Of a DNA stretch of 64,000 nt, positions 24,901-63,608 are shown piece after piece. Numbering within the stretch: position 1 is the stretch's first letter; each line of letters starts with the position of its first letter. The stretch lies in the NCBI GenBank assembly GCA_949775045.1, contig OX459096.1, positions 40,024,158-40,088,157 on the forward strand, in the 5' to 3' direction. A program made the translations under genes and the position numbers. Below the pieces are notes generated by a model. The model had not been told where the DNA came from, searched no databases, and worked only from the letters and a program-made list of their open reading frames with translations. Origin of the DNA: Metridium senile (Eukaryota > Cnidaria > Anthozoa > Actiniaria > Metridiidae).

Positions 24901-27860
24901 TGTGAATATGGAAAAAACAGAAAGATCAAATTTACTCATATTTACTTGGTGCGAATGTGGTGCAAATGTGGTGTGAATATGGAAAAAACAGAAAATTCAA
25001 ATTCACTCATATTTGCTCAGTGTGAATGTGGTGCAAATGTGGTATGAATATGGAAAAAAAACAGAAAAAAACAAATTTACTCATATTTGCTCGTTGCGAA
25101 TGTGGGGCAAATGTGTTGTGAATATGGAAAAAACAGAAAATTCAAATTCACTCATATTTGCTCAGTGTGAATGTGGTGCAAATGTGGTATGAATATGGAA
25201 AAAAAAAGCAGAAAAAACAAATTTACTCATATTTGCTCGTTGCGAATGTGGTGCAAATGTGTTGTGAATATGGAAAAAACAGAAAGATCAAATTTACTCA
25301 TATTTGCTCGTTGCGAATGTGGTGCAAATGTGTTGTGAATATGGAAAAAACAGAAAGATCAAATTTATTATATTTACTCGGTGTGAGTGTGGTGCAAATG
25401 TGGTGTGAATATGGAAAAAACAGAAACATCAAATTTACTCATATTTGCTCGTTGCGAATGTGGTGCAAATGTGTTGTGAATATGAAGAAAACAGAAAATT
25501 CAAATTCACTCATATTTGCTCAGTGTGAATGTGGTGCAAATGTGGTATGAATATAGAAAAAAAACAGAAAAATCAAATTTACTCATATTTGCTCGTTGCG
25601 AATGTGGGGCAAATGTGTTGTGAATATGGAAAAAACAGAAAGATCAAATTCACTCATATTTGCTCAGTGTGAATGTGGTGCAAATGTGGTATGAATATGG
25701 AAAAAAACCAGAAAAATCAAATTTACTCATATTTACTCGGTGTGAATGTGGGGCAAATGTGGTGTGAATATGGAAAAAACAGAAAATTCAAATTCACTCA
25801 TATTTACTCGGTGTGAGTGTGGTGCAAATGTGGTGTGAATATGGAAAAAAACAGAAAAATCAAATTTACTCATATTTTCTCGTTGCGAATGTGGTGCAAA
25901 TGTGGTGTGAATATGGAAAAAACAGAAAATTCAAATTCACTCATATTTACTCGGTGTGAGTGTGGTGCAAATGTGGTGTGAATATGGAAAAAACAGAAAC
26001 ATCAAATTTACTCATATTTGCTCGTTGCGAATGTGGTGCAAATGTGTTGTGAATATGAAGAAAACAGAAAATTCAAATTCACTCATATTTGCTCAGTGTG
26101 AATGTGGTGCAAATGTGGTATGAATATGGAAAAAAAAACAGAAAAATCAAATTTACTCATATTTGCTCGTTGCGAATGTGGGGCAAATGTGGTATGAATA
26201 TGGAAAAAAAAAAAACAGAAAAATCAAATTTACTCATATTTGCTCGTTGCGAATGTGGGGCAAATGTGGTATGAATATGGAAAAAAAACAGAAAAATCAA
26301 ATTCACTCATATTTACTCGGTGTGAATGTGGTGCAAATGTGGTGTGAATATGGAAAAAACAGAAAATTCAAATTCACTCATATTTACTCGGTGTGAATGT
26401 GGTGCAAATGTGGTGTGAATATGGAAAACCCAGAAAAATCAAATTTGCTCATATTTACTCGGTGTGAGTGTGGTGCAAATGTGGTGTGAATATGGAAAAA
26501 AAAACCAGAAAGATCAAATTTACTCATATTTTCTCGTTGCGAATGTGGTGCAAATGTGTTGTGAATATGAAGAAAACAGAAAATTCAAATTCACTCATAT
26601 TTACTCGGTGTGAATGTGGTGTGAATGACTGTGAATATGGAAGAAATAGAAAAATCAGGTTTACTCATATTTGCTCGGTGTGAATGTGGTGCGAATATGG
26701 AAAGAACAGAAAAATCAAACTCGCTCATTTTTACTCGTTGTAATGTGGTGTGAATATGGAAAAAAACAGAACATTCAAATTCACTCATATTTACTTGGTG
26801 CGAATGTGGTGCAAATGTGGTGTGAATATGGAAAAAACAGAAAATTCAAATTCACTCATATTTGCTCAGTGTGAATGTGGTGCAAATGTGGTATGAATAT
26901 GGAAAAAAAACAGAAAAAACAAATTTACTCATATTTGCTCGTTGCGAATGTGGTGTGAATATGAAGAAAACAGAAAATTCAAATTCACTCATATTTGCTC
27001 AGTGTGAATGTGGTGCAAATGTGGTGTGAATATGGAAAAAAAAACAGAAAAATCAAATTTACTCATATTTGCTCGTTGCGAATGTGGGGCAAATGTGTTG
27101 TGAATATGGAAAAAAACAGAAAGATCAAATTTATTATATTTACTCGGTGTGAGTGTGGTGCAAATGTGGTGTGAATATGGAAAAAACAGAAACATCAAAT
27201 TTACTCATATTTGCTCGTTGCGAATGTGGTGCAAATGTGTTGTGAATATGAAGAAAACAGAAAATTCAAATTCACTCATATTTGCTCAGTGTGAATGTGG
27301 TGCAAATGTGGTATGAATATAGAAAAAAAAACAGAAAAATCAAATTTACTCATATTTGCTCGTTGCGAATGTGGGGCAAATGTGGTATGAATATGGAAAA
27401 AACAGAAAAATCAAATTTATTATATTTACTCGGTGTGAGTGTGGTGCAAATGTGGTGTGAATATGGAAAAAACAGAAAATTCAAATTCACTCATATTTAC
27501 TCGGTGTGAATGTGGTGTGAATGACTGTGAATATGGAAGAAATAGAAAAATCAGGTTTACTCATATTTGCTCGGTGCAAATGTGGTGTGAATATGAAGAA
27601 AACAGAAAATTCAAATTCTCTCATATTTGCACGGTGTAAATGTGGTGCAAATGTGTTGTGAATATGGAGAAAACAGAAAATTCAAAATCTCTGATATTTG
27701 CTCGGTGTGAATGTGGTGCGAATATGGAAAGAACAGAAAAATCAAACTCGCTCATTTTTACTCGATGTAATGTGGTGTGAATATGGAAAAAAACAGAACA
27801 TTCAAATTCACTCATATTTACTTGGTGCGAATGTGGTGTGAATGTGGTTCAAATATTGAA
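21931..27860. repeat. Large satellite array (~70-76-bp units), 5.9 kb
   Basis: About 80 tandem units of the family seen at 11461 and 16310. Inside it, a 1,029-bp block containing about 14 units is itself duplicated (around 23490-24520 and 24520-25550) with near identity. Many 60-130 codon open frames in this array are repeat translations and are not annotated as genes. Confidence 0.95.
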
Positions 27861-28163
27861 AAACTGTTATTGGAAACAAAACGCTTTGAAAAATAATTAC
27901 TGATATGAAAGAAAAAAAAAACACACATAAAAAATAGAAAAAGAAAAGAATGGGACGATTCCTCCGAGACATTCTATGAAGCCGAAGCAGCGAATCGATT
28001 TAACGTGTAAGAACAAAACTTTTTGAACTTCGCCACCTTGCAAAAGCTCCTTCATCAACGTGCTGTTCAACTCTTAAAGATTAGCTTATTCTTTGTAATT
28101 ACGTCTTTTTGTTACTGTTGTTGTTCAGTGTTTGTAACAATCAATGTATAGCGCTTATAACAG

Positions 28164-28643
28164 ATTTGTATTTGCGCTTTATAATTAAAAATTATATAAA
28201 AATTATTATATGGTGACTGTCTGTTATGGTGGCGCGCTTTTAAAATACTACGGTGCTAGGATCGTTACACCAGCAGATTCCTCTTTTGTTTTCTTTTGTT
28301 TTCTTTCCTTTTTCCCCTCATATCCATCAGAGCAGACGATATAAATCTTTGCCTTTCCATTCGCGCTGGGGGGAAACAAGCCTGAGAACGTTTATACGTT
28401 TATTCTTATAACCCACTTATAACATGCAAATGGGAATATGTGTTAAATAACATGCTAATTAGGTGTGCGTGTAGCAAAGTGCTTCAGTGAATGGCTTAAA
28501 ATGTTGGAATTGATTTAAATAACTTTAACAACAGTCTTTTCGCTCTTTTTATATTTTGATTTGTAGCTAATCGACAGGCCCGACATGTTGAATAAAATAC
28601 GTCAGAGAGCGAGCTTGGACCGATTTGTAGTGCAGGAAGATAG
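28164..28643. repeat. 0.5-kb duplicated segment, copy 2
   Basis: Second copy of 17638-18136, with small indels (a shortened GCGCGC run and a TTTATACG insertion near 28390). It ends the duplicated region about 90 bp before the stop codon of the glycosyltransferase gene. Confidence 0.85.
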
Positions 28644-28680
28644 ATATCAAAAATACTTTTATCAAATTGAAAATATGTAT

Positions 28681-28686
28681 TTTATT
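28681..28686 (-). terminator. Poly(A) signal of the B4GALNT-like gene
   Basis: AATAAA on the minus strand, about 46 bp after the TAA stop. Confidence 0.6.
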
Positions 28687-28731
28687 GGCTTTTCTTTCAT
28701 TATAATATTAATAATGTGTAACGTTGCCTAA

Positions 28732-54549
<25,818 letters not shown>

Positions 54550-54561
54550 GACATCAAAGTC

Positions 54562-55663
54562 CTGTTGAAAAAATGCATTTTAAATTAGAAATGCTAATTG
54601 GTAGATATGAAACTCTAAATACATGTAATTACTCATTAAATAGCAATTAACAAAATAATTGATTTTTTTATGAACAATATTTTATGTAGAACAAATCTCT
54701 TGTTTGGTGGGAACCAATATGGCTGCCATGACGTCACTATATTCTCTACTTTCACAATAACCATAATGCCTTCTGTTTTTTTGTTGCTTTTTTTTTGGGG
54801 GGGGGGGGGTGGGGATGGGGGGGGGGGGAGTAGCTATTGTCACTCCAGTCGATAGATAGTTATTTAAGAAGCTTATAGAGCGAAGGAGATATTACAAATA
54901 AATAATTTTAATTAAACAGAGTCTTTCTGCAGTGTGATTTGCCTTTATTCTCTACTTTCACATAGCCATAATGCCTTCTGTTTTTTGGGGGATAGATGTT
55001 GTAATTCAAATTTGTCTGAATAGAATAACAATTGGTTTGATTTAAGTTCAAATAGAATATAGTGCTTTTTACAGCAATTTGATTAAGTATTAGAGAGTAG
55101 TACAACTCTTAAGTAAGTAAGTAAAAAACTTTATTTATAGAGGGTAGCACTAAATAGCTAAAAGCTAATAAACTTGTGGCCCTCATAATCACAAATTTAC
55201 ATCAATATATAGTGTCAAGAATCTAAAATTAATTAAATTTACATTTAATTTACATTTAAATAGTTATGTATAATAAATATATATATATATATATATATAT
55301 AAATTGAGATATAATCTAATCTATGAGGGTTGTCCAGTATTACAACTAGACTCAAGTGGTATAATATGTTTTACTAGTTGAGTCTATTGGTGAATAACCA
55401 CAGGTATACCATTACAGCGTATATATTGTAACAGGGGAGGGGTAACATACAACATTTGTTTTATAAGAGGGCAGGGGACATAATGGTTGTTAGCACAGGG
55501 ATACTGGCCCTTTTGGTATAATATTCTAGCCTGTGGTTATTAAGTTGAGACTTTGAAATGTTTTGACACTGAAATTTTTTTGGGAGGCATATACTTACTA
55601 ATGGTACAAGTGGAACTACTTGTACAACTAGTAATGTTGCATGGGGCTGTACCAATCACTGCA
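54562..55663. other. Region upstream of glycosyltransferase exon 1
   Basis: No coding exon recognised. It contains a poly-G tract (54798-54831), a duplicated sentence (TATTCTCTACTTTCACA at 54749 and 54945), (GTAA)n and (AT)n runs (55110, 55276), and degenerate beginnings of the 143-bp minisatellite. The promoter or 5' exon may lie here but cannot be fixed. Confidence 0.45.
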
Positions 55664-58600
55664 TGTTTTCTGGGTTTCCTGTGGTTATGTACTTACAGAT
55701 CTGTTTGACCACTGTGGAGGGCCCCCAAATTGTCTTACAAGTTGTTCAAGTTGAACTACTAGTAAGAATGGAATTCAACTGGTAGTCAAGTAGTGAATAT
55801 CATTATTTTGTTCTGGATTTCCTGTGGTTATGTACTTACAGATCTGTTTGACCACTGTGGAGGGCCCCCAAATTGTCTTACAAGTTGTTCAAGTTGAACT
55901 ACTAGTAAGAATGGAATTCAACTGGTAGTCAAGTAGTGAATATCATTATTTTGTTCTGGATTTCCTGTGGTTATGTACTTACAGATCTGTTTGACCACTG
56001 TGGAGGGCCCCCAAATTGTCTTACAAGTTGTTCAAGTTGAACTACTAGTAAGAATGGAATTCAACTGGTAGTCAAGTAGTGAATATCATTATTTTGTTCT
56101 GGGTTTCCTGTGGTTATGTACTTACAGATCTGTTTGACCACTGTGGAGGGCCCCCAAATTGTCTTACAAGTTGTTCAAGTTGAACTACTAGTAAGAATGG
56201 AATTCAACTGGTAGTCAAGTAGTGAATATCATTATTTTGTTCTGGGTTTCCTGTGGTTATGTACTTACAGATCTGTTTGACCACTGTGGAGGGCCCCCAA
56301 ATTGTCTTACAAGTTGTTCAAGTTGAACTACTAGTAAGAATGGAATTCAACTGGTAGTCAAGTAGTGAATATCATTATTTTGTTCTGGGTTTCCTGTGGT
56401 AATGTACTTACAGATCTGTTTGACCACTGTGGAGGGCCCCCAAATTGTCTTACAAGTTGTTCAAGTTGAACTACTAGTAAGAATGGAATTCAACTGGTAG
56501 TCAAGTAGTGAATATCATTATTTTGTTCTGGGTTTCCTGTGGTTACTTACAGATCTGTTTGACCACTGTGGAGGGCCCCCAAATTGTCTTACAAGTTGTT
56601 CAAGTTGAACTACTAGTAAGAATGGAATTCAACTGGTAGTCAAGTAGTGAATATCATTATTTTGTTCTGGATTTCCTGTGGTTATGTACTTACAGATCTG
56701 TTTGACCACTGTGGAGGGCCCCCAAATTGTCTTACAAGTTGTTCAAGTTGAACTACTAGTAAGAATGGAATTCAACTGGTAGTCAAGTAGTGAATATCAT
56801 TATTTTGTTCTGGATTTCCTGTGGTTATGTACTTACAGATCTGTTTGACCACTGTGGAGGGCCCCCAAATTGTCTTACAAGTTGTTCAAGTTGAACTACT
56901 AGTAAGAATGGAATTCAACTGGTAGTCAAGTAGTGAATATCATTATTTTGTTCTGGGTTTCCTGTGGTTATGTACTTACAGATCTGTTTGACCACTGTGG
57001 AGGGCCCCCAAATTGTCTTACAAGTTGTTCAAGTTGAACTACTAGTAAGAATGGAATTCAACTGGTAGTCAAGTAGTGAATATCATTATTTTGTTCTGGG
57101 TTTCCTGTGGTTATGTACTTACAGATCTGTTTGACCACTGTGGAGGGCCCCCAAATTGTCTTACAAGTTGTTCAAGTTGAACTACTAGTAAGAATGGAAT
57201 TCAACTGGTAGTCAAGTAGTGAATATCATTATTTTGTTCTGGGTTTCCTGTGGTAATGTACTTACAGATCTGTTTGACCACTGTGGAGGGCCCCCAAATT
57301 GTCTTACAAGTTGTTCAAGTTGAACTACTAGTAAGAATGGAATTCAACTGGTAGTCAAGTAGTGAATATCATTATTTTGTTCTGGGTTTCCTGTGGTTAC
57401 TTACAGATCTGTTTGACCACTGTGGAGGGCCCCCAAATTGTCTTACAAGTTGTTCAAGTTGAACTACTAGTAAGAATGGAATTCAACTGGTAGTCAAGTA
57501 GTGAATATCATTATTTTGTTCTGGATTTCCTGTGGTTATGTACTTACAGATCTGTTTGACCACTGTGGAGGGCCCCCAAATTGTCTTACAAGTTGTTCAA
57601 GTTGAACTACTAGTAAGAATGGAATTCAACTGGTAGTCAAGTAGTGAATATCATTATTTTGTTCTGTGTTTCCTGTGGTAATGTACTTACAGATCTGTTT
57701 GACCACTGTGGAGGGCCCCCAAATTGTCTTACAAGTTGTTCAAGTTGAACTACTAGTAAGAATGGAATTCAACTGGTAGTCAAGCAGTGAATATCATTAT
57801 TTTGTTCTGGGTTTCCTGTGGTTACTTACAGATCTGTTTGACCACTGTGGAGGGCCCCCAAATTGTCTTACAAGTTGTTCAAGTTGAACTACTAGTAAGA
57901 ATGGAATTCAACTGGTAGTCAAGTAGTGAATATCATTATTTTGTTCTGGATTTCCTGTGGTTATGTACTTACAGATCTGTTTGACCACTGTGGAGGGCCC
58001 CCAAATTGTCTTACAAGTTGTTCAAGTTGAACTACTAGTAAGAATGGAATTCAACTGGTAGTCAAGTAGTGAATATCATTATTTTGTTCTGTGTTTCCTG
58101 TGGTAATGTACTTACAGATCTGTTTGACCACTGTGGAGGGCCCCCAAATTGTCTTACAAGTTGTTCAAGTTGAACTACTAGTAAGAATGGAATTCAACTG
58201 GTAGTCAAGTAGTGAATATCATTATTTTGTTCTGGGTTTCCTGTGGTTACTTACAGATCTGTTTGACCACTGTGGAGGGCCCCCAAATTGTCTTACAAGT
58301 TGTTCAAGTTGAACTACTAGTAAGAATGGAATTCAACTGGTAGTCAAGTAGTGAATATCATTATTTTGTTCTGGGTTTCCTGTGGTTATGTACTTACAGA
58401 TCTGTTTGACCACTGTGGAGGGCCCCCAAATTGTCTTACAAGTTGTTCAAGTTGAACTACTAGTAAGAATGGAATTCAACTGGTAGTCAAGTAGTGAATA
58501 TCATTATTTTGTTCTGGGTTTCCTGTGGTTATGTACTTACAGATCTGTTTGACCACTGTGGAGGGCCCCCAAATTGTCTTACAAGTTGTTCAAGTTGAAC

Positions 58601-59674
58601 TACTAGTAAGAATGGAATTCAACTGGTAGTCAAGTAGTGAATATCATTATTTTGTTCTGGGTTTCCTGTGGTTATGTACTTACAGATCTGTTTGACCACT
58701 GTGGAGGGCCCCCAAATTGTCTTACAAGTTGTTCAAGTTGAACTACTAGTAAGAATGGAATTCAACTGGTAGTCAAGTAGTGAATATCATTATTTTGTTC
58801 TGGGTTTCCTGTGGTTATGTACTTACAGATCTGTTTGACCACTGTGGAGGGCCCCCAAATTGTCTTACAAGTTGTTCAAGTTGAACTACTAGTAAGAATG
58901 GAATTCAACTGGTAGTCAAGTAGTGAATATCATTATTATGTTCTGGGTTTCCTGTGGTTATGTACTTACAGATCTGTTTGACCACTGTGGAGGGCCCCCA
59001 AATTGTCTTACAAGTTGTTCAAGTTGAACTACTAGTAAGAATGGAATTCAACTGGTAGTCAAGTAGTGAATATCATTATTATGTTCTGGGTTTCCTGTGG
59101 TTACTTACAGATCTGTTTGACCACTGTGGAGGGCCCCCTAAATGTCTGACAAGTAGTTCAAGTTGAACTACTAGTAAGAATGGAATTCAACTGGTAGTCA
59201 AGTAGTGAATATCATTATTTTGTTCTGGGTTTCCTGTGGTTATGTACTTACAGATCTGTTTGACCACTGTGGAGGGCCCCCAAATTGTCTTACAAGTTGT
59301 TCAAGTTGAACTACTAGTAAGAATGGAATTCAACTGGTAGTCAAGTAGTGAATATCATTATTTTGTTCTGGGTTTCCTGTGGTTATGTACTTACAGATCT
59401 GTTTGACCACTGTGGAGGGCCCCCAAATTGTCTTACAAGTTGTTCAAGTTGAACTACTAGTAAGAATGGAATTCAACTGGTAGTCAAGTAGTGAATATCA
59501 TTATTTTGTTCTGGGTTTCCTGTGGTAATGTACTTACAGATCTGTTTGACCACTGTGGAGGGCCCCCAAATTGTCTTACAAGTTGTTCAAGTTGAACTAC
59601 TAGTAAGAATGGAATTCAACTGGTAGTCAAGTAGTGAATATCAATATTTTGTTCTGGGTTTCCTGTGGTGATGT
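55664..59674. repeat. 143-bp minisatellite, ~28 copies
   Basis: Head-to-tail units containing GACCACTGTGGAGGGCCCCC and AAGTTGAACTACTAGTAAGA. They are almost identical. A 139-bp variant lacks TATG before ACTTACAG, and a few single-base variants (GGATTTCC/GGGTTTCC, TGGTAATG/TGGTTATG) recur in blocks, which points to recent block duplication. Each unit contains the imperfect palindrome CAAGTTGAACTACTAGT...ACTGGTAGTCAAG. Confidence 0.97.
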
Positions 59675-60052
59675 TATGATTTTGGGGGTGGGAACCCTGT
59701 GTTGAGCAGCATGGGCCAGTGAGCCACAACTAGTTGTCAAGTTGAACTACTGGTAAGAATGGAATTCAACTGGTAGTCAAGTTGTATTGAGCCTACTAGA
59801 TGTCATTTTATGTGAGATTATTTGTTTTTTTATGTTGTGAAACAATTAGCAGGTAAGAAATCAAATAAAAAGTAAGAATGTGTACTATTTAGTTGAAATT
59901 GTAAGCAAGCAGATGATCATGAAGAGGCGATTAATTAGTATTTTGAACCTATTTGAATGTGGTAATATTAACATGGAAGCTTATAACCGCACAAGAAATC
60001 GAATTTAATCCACATGAACGTATATACAACATTTTTAAATCAAGAAACTACG

Positions 60053-61345
60053 ACATTGTACGGAAGCGCTGAGGGGACTTCAGACTTCAGACTTCAGACT
60101 TCAGACTTCAGACTTCAGACTTCAGACTTCAGACTTCAGACTTCAGACTTCAGACTTCAGACTTCAGACTTCAGACTTCAGACTTCAGACTTCAGACTTC
60201 AGACTTCAGACTTCAGACTTCAGACTTCAGACTTCAGACTTCAGACTTCAGACTTCAGACTTCAGACTTCAGACTTCAGACTTCAGACTTCAGACTTCAG
60301 ACTTCAGACTTCAGACTTCAGACTTCAGACTTCAGACTTCAGACTTCAGACTTCAGACTTCAGACTTCAGACTTCAGACTTGGATCTTCAGTCAGAGCGC
60401 AAAATACAAGATGACTTGACATTTATTTATTTTTGAATACACAGATTTGTGTAGTAGGAATAGATGGATAAACTCGAGGTTATAGTTTGATCTTATTTTG
60501 GCCTTCCTTTTTGTCAGAAATAACTAAGATTTTTTGTTCGAGTACTGTCGAGGAAAAAGCTATCTTGATAGTGATGCTACCTTAAAACTACATTTTATAA
60601 ACACTTCTAGTGGCCTATATAGAGATAGTGCCTCTAATCTAGTTCCCTCGTCTTTTATCTTTATTTTATTTCTCATTATTCAGTATTACTCTGTTATTGT
60701 TGTTGTATTATATTTTTATTATCTTTGTACCGTTGGGAGTTCAATGCAAATGAACAAGCTTATTTGATTGTTTTTGTAAATAGAATCTCTTTCAAAATTG
60801 CAAGTCATTTCGGCATTTTGATATCCTTGAGAAAAGTAGCCTCGTATCGCCATAAGTACGGTGGCTCACAAGGGCAAAACACAACTAAATGTTTGGTTGA
60901 AAACACAACAATCTTTCACAGAACACAACAATCTTTCACAGAACACAACAATCTTTCACAGAACACAACAATCTTTCACAGAACACAACAATCTTTCGCA
61001 GACGATTGTTGTGTTCTGCGAAAGATTGTTGTGTTCTCAGCCAAATATTGAGTTGTGTTCTGCCCTTGTGGGCCACCGTACATAAGTCTAATGCAAATAA
61101 TATCACGCACGAAACGAACTGTGAGAAAAAAAGAATTCTGCAAACATGTACTCGTTAATTCGCCTCCGCCATCTTGAATGCTGCGCCCGCGATCTCTCAG
61201 GCCCAAAATCGAAAGTCTGAAGTCTGAAGTCTGAAGTCTGAAGTCTGAAGTCTGAAGTCTGAAGTCTGAAGTCTGAAGTCTGAAGTCTGAAGTCTGAAGT
61301 CTGAAGTCTGAAGTCTGAAGTCCCCTCAGCGCTTCCGTAACATTG
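60053..61345. mobile_element. MITE with TACGGAAGCGCTGAGGGG termini, heptamer arms and 6-bp TSD
   Basis: The element (60059-61339) starts TACGGAAGCGCTGAGGGG and ends with its inverse, flanked by ACATTG duplications (60053-60058 and 61340-61345). Related sequence at 61505-61532 (GAAACTACGACATTGCTTCTCG) shows what the empty site looked like. The inverted arms continue into (ACTTCAG)n arrays, about 43 copies at 60078-60381 and about 16 at 61211-61320. Confidence 0.88.
60851..61086. mobile_element. Second MITE nested in the previous one, 6-bp TSD CATAAG
   Basis: The element 60857-61080 starts TACGGTGGCTCACAAGGGC and ends with the inverse (GCCCTTGTGGGCCACCGTA), flanked by CATAAG. Inside are five GAACACAACAATCTTTC repeats and inverted copies of the same word. 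The TACGG ends and TSD length match the host element. Confidence 0.88.
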
Positions 61346-62400
61346 CTTCGCGATCAGAGAAAAATCACTAGCTATAATTTGTTACTTAATTGTGTAAATT
61401 CGTTCGGTAAGAAATAACATAAAAAGCGGGATTTTGTAGATGCTGTAGAACACATTTGTATTATATGAATTGTTTAACCCATTTGAACGTATATACGAAT
61501 TAGTTTTGAAACAAGAAACTACGACATTGCTTCTCGAACGAATGTCACACGGAGTTACTTACTTGTATGAATTAATCGTTCGGTAAGAAATATAATAAAA
61601 AGCTGGATTACGTATTCTTTAGTTGAAATTATAAACAGATGAAGATGCTTTTCAAGTCCGTATGTAGAACACATTGTATGAACGTATATATTCTTCGTTT
61701 GCAACCACGTGATAATAGGGACATAATAGACCATAATAAGCCAATTTCTGCCGATCTCAAATTTCACAACCTTATTTCTTAGTCGTATTGAAAAATGACA
61801 TTCATATTCTTTTAGAGCATTCAAAACTGAGTATATTGACCGATTTTTGAATCTGTAGAGTATTTGGATGCAGAATTATGCGCGATCAAAGTTGCGCGAT
61901 ATTTGGTAAGAATGTATGGAGCGGCCATGCTGGAGGACATCTCATATCCTCCAAGATGGCGGCCAAAACTTCTAAGGTCTGATATGAAGGGAAACTGAAA
62001 CATTTAAAAAATATTTCGTTAAAATGTACTTGAATTAGATGCTATAAGTCTTTACGAACCAAATGTTTTGAAAAAGGAACAAATTATTCTTGCTTTTTAT
62101 CGCCCGATTCGGATACGTGACCGGCATTGCGTGACACAATTCTAACTTGAATATCTCGAGAACCAAAAACTTTTATAAACCCAAACTTCAGAAATGTATT
62201 TTTAAAACAGTTAACTATAACATATATAGTGCATGTTTTAATACGAGATATAAAAAATATTTCGGTTTGGTGATGACATGTGATGACGTCAGTTGCAAAC
62301 GAAGAATACGAATTAGTTTTGAAGCAAGAAACTGCGACATTGCTTTACGATCTGAGAATTTAAAGTATTTTCGTTCGGTCCAATAATTTCATAACAAACG
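61346..62400. repeat. Diverged repeats around AAGAAACTACGACATTG
   Basis: The word set (GAACGTATATACGAATTAG, AAGAAACT(A/G)CGACATTG, TTCGGTAAGAAAT) recurs at about 59830-60058, 61346-61545 and 61555-62390 in different order and orientation. It is a degraded repeat family. No gene is seen. Confidence 0.5.
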
Positions 62401-63022
62401 ATCGATCAGGCATATTTTCTATCTACAAGCTAAGTTTGAATAAAACTCTGTAAAATTGGCTATATATATGTACTTCCAAATGAAGAATAATGTTGAATGA
62501 AGTTTTGTTTAGCGATGACTAAACTTTCTATTATTGATATATCCGGCGATAAAATTGGTTGATTTTTGGCGATAGTCAATGAAAATAAATAAGCACAAAC
62601 TTTGTGATTAATCGATAATTATCAATTTTGAAGTGACTTTATTGATTATTATTTATCATTTTATATTGCAATAACGTACAGACAAAGCAATTGCAAGATC
62701 TGATATTTTATTTTTAAAAGCAAACAATAAAAACAAAAGTTACAAATTTAAATAAGTTGCACTCAAATTATAGTATTAAAATCAAGAAACAAATACAGGT
62801 CCGTTGTCCACACAATTGAATGCCAAAGCAAGTGATATATAAACAAATAGTTATTTACAGAATTATTACATACCGTAAATCTTTTATAGTTTATATTTGC
62901 CCAACATCCCTTTTTGAGTTGTAAATATTTGTTAAAAAATTGATTTGGCTAAAAGCAATGTTTAAAAAAACTTGACTACCATATAAGGTTTATCAGTTAC
63001 TTATAATATACAACTGATTTCA
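62401..63022. other. No gene recognised
   Basis: Very AT-rich sequence with no ORF or repeat that I can name. Confidence 0.4.
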
Positions 63023-63184
63023 TTAAAAGTTTGAATAGGCCATCTGCATGATGGCATCAAATACTACATCTACCAGGATGCTTTTACCACTTTCTTTTGT
63101 TAGATAATTAGTGTAAATTGTTGTACTACTCTCATGAGGGAATACAAATTTAAATGAGAATGAAAATTTGTAAAGAATTCTTGA
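63023..63184 (-). CDS. Possible terminal exon of an unidentified gene
   Basis: A 53-codon frame follows an acceptor-like ACTACCAG and ends with TAA. It includes FKFVFPHESSTTIY and a final ILVDVVFDAIMQMAYSNF, less biased than the surrounding AT-rich frames. No family recognised. It could be the last exon of a gene lying beyond 64000. Weak evidence. Confidence 0.25.
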   Translation of the reverse strand, partial: SRILYKFSFSFKFVFPHESSTTIYTNYLTKESGKSILVDVVFDAIMQMAYSNF

Positions 63185-63608
63185 CTGGTAGTTGTAGTAA
63201 AATGACGCCATCATGCAAGTCGCATATTGAAATAATATATAAATAGAGAAACACATATTATCATTATTAATTAGAAGGTTTGTTTGAACTCCCAGTTTTA
63301 TTTTTGTATTAATTGTGATTCAAGGGAAATAAAAAAGCTTTTGTATAAACTGTTGTTACAAATATAATATAAATATTGTTAAATATGTAAAAGAATAAAT
63401 GAATTTTCATTTGCAATTCATTCAACTTTATTTCCATGATTTATGCATGATATCATTAGTATAAATATGTTTGTTAAAGTTAGATTCAATAATATTGATT
63501 AGAACAGCAACAAATAAACCAAGTGTGTATTAATAATTGGAAAACTGTTAATTTCAAAATTATTGAAATATACAATACACATGGATAATATAAAATATAG
63601 CAGTTACT

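Noticed and set aside
55664..59674. CRISPR-like or repeat-spacer array
   Set aside because: The whole 143-bp unit is repeated; there are no unique spacers, and the context is an animal genome.
60014..60436. 140-codon ORF with DFRLQTS repeats
   Set aside because: (ACTTCAG)n heptamer arm of a MITE.
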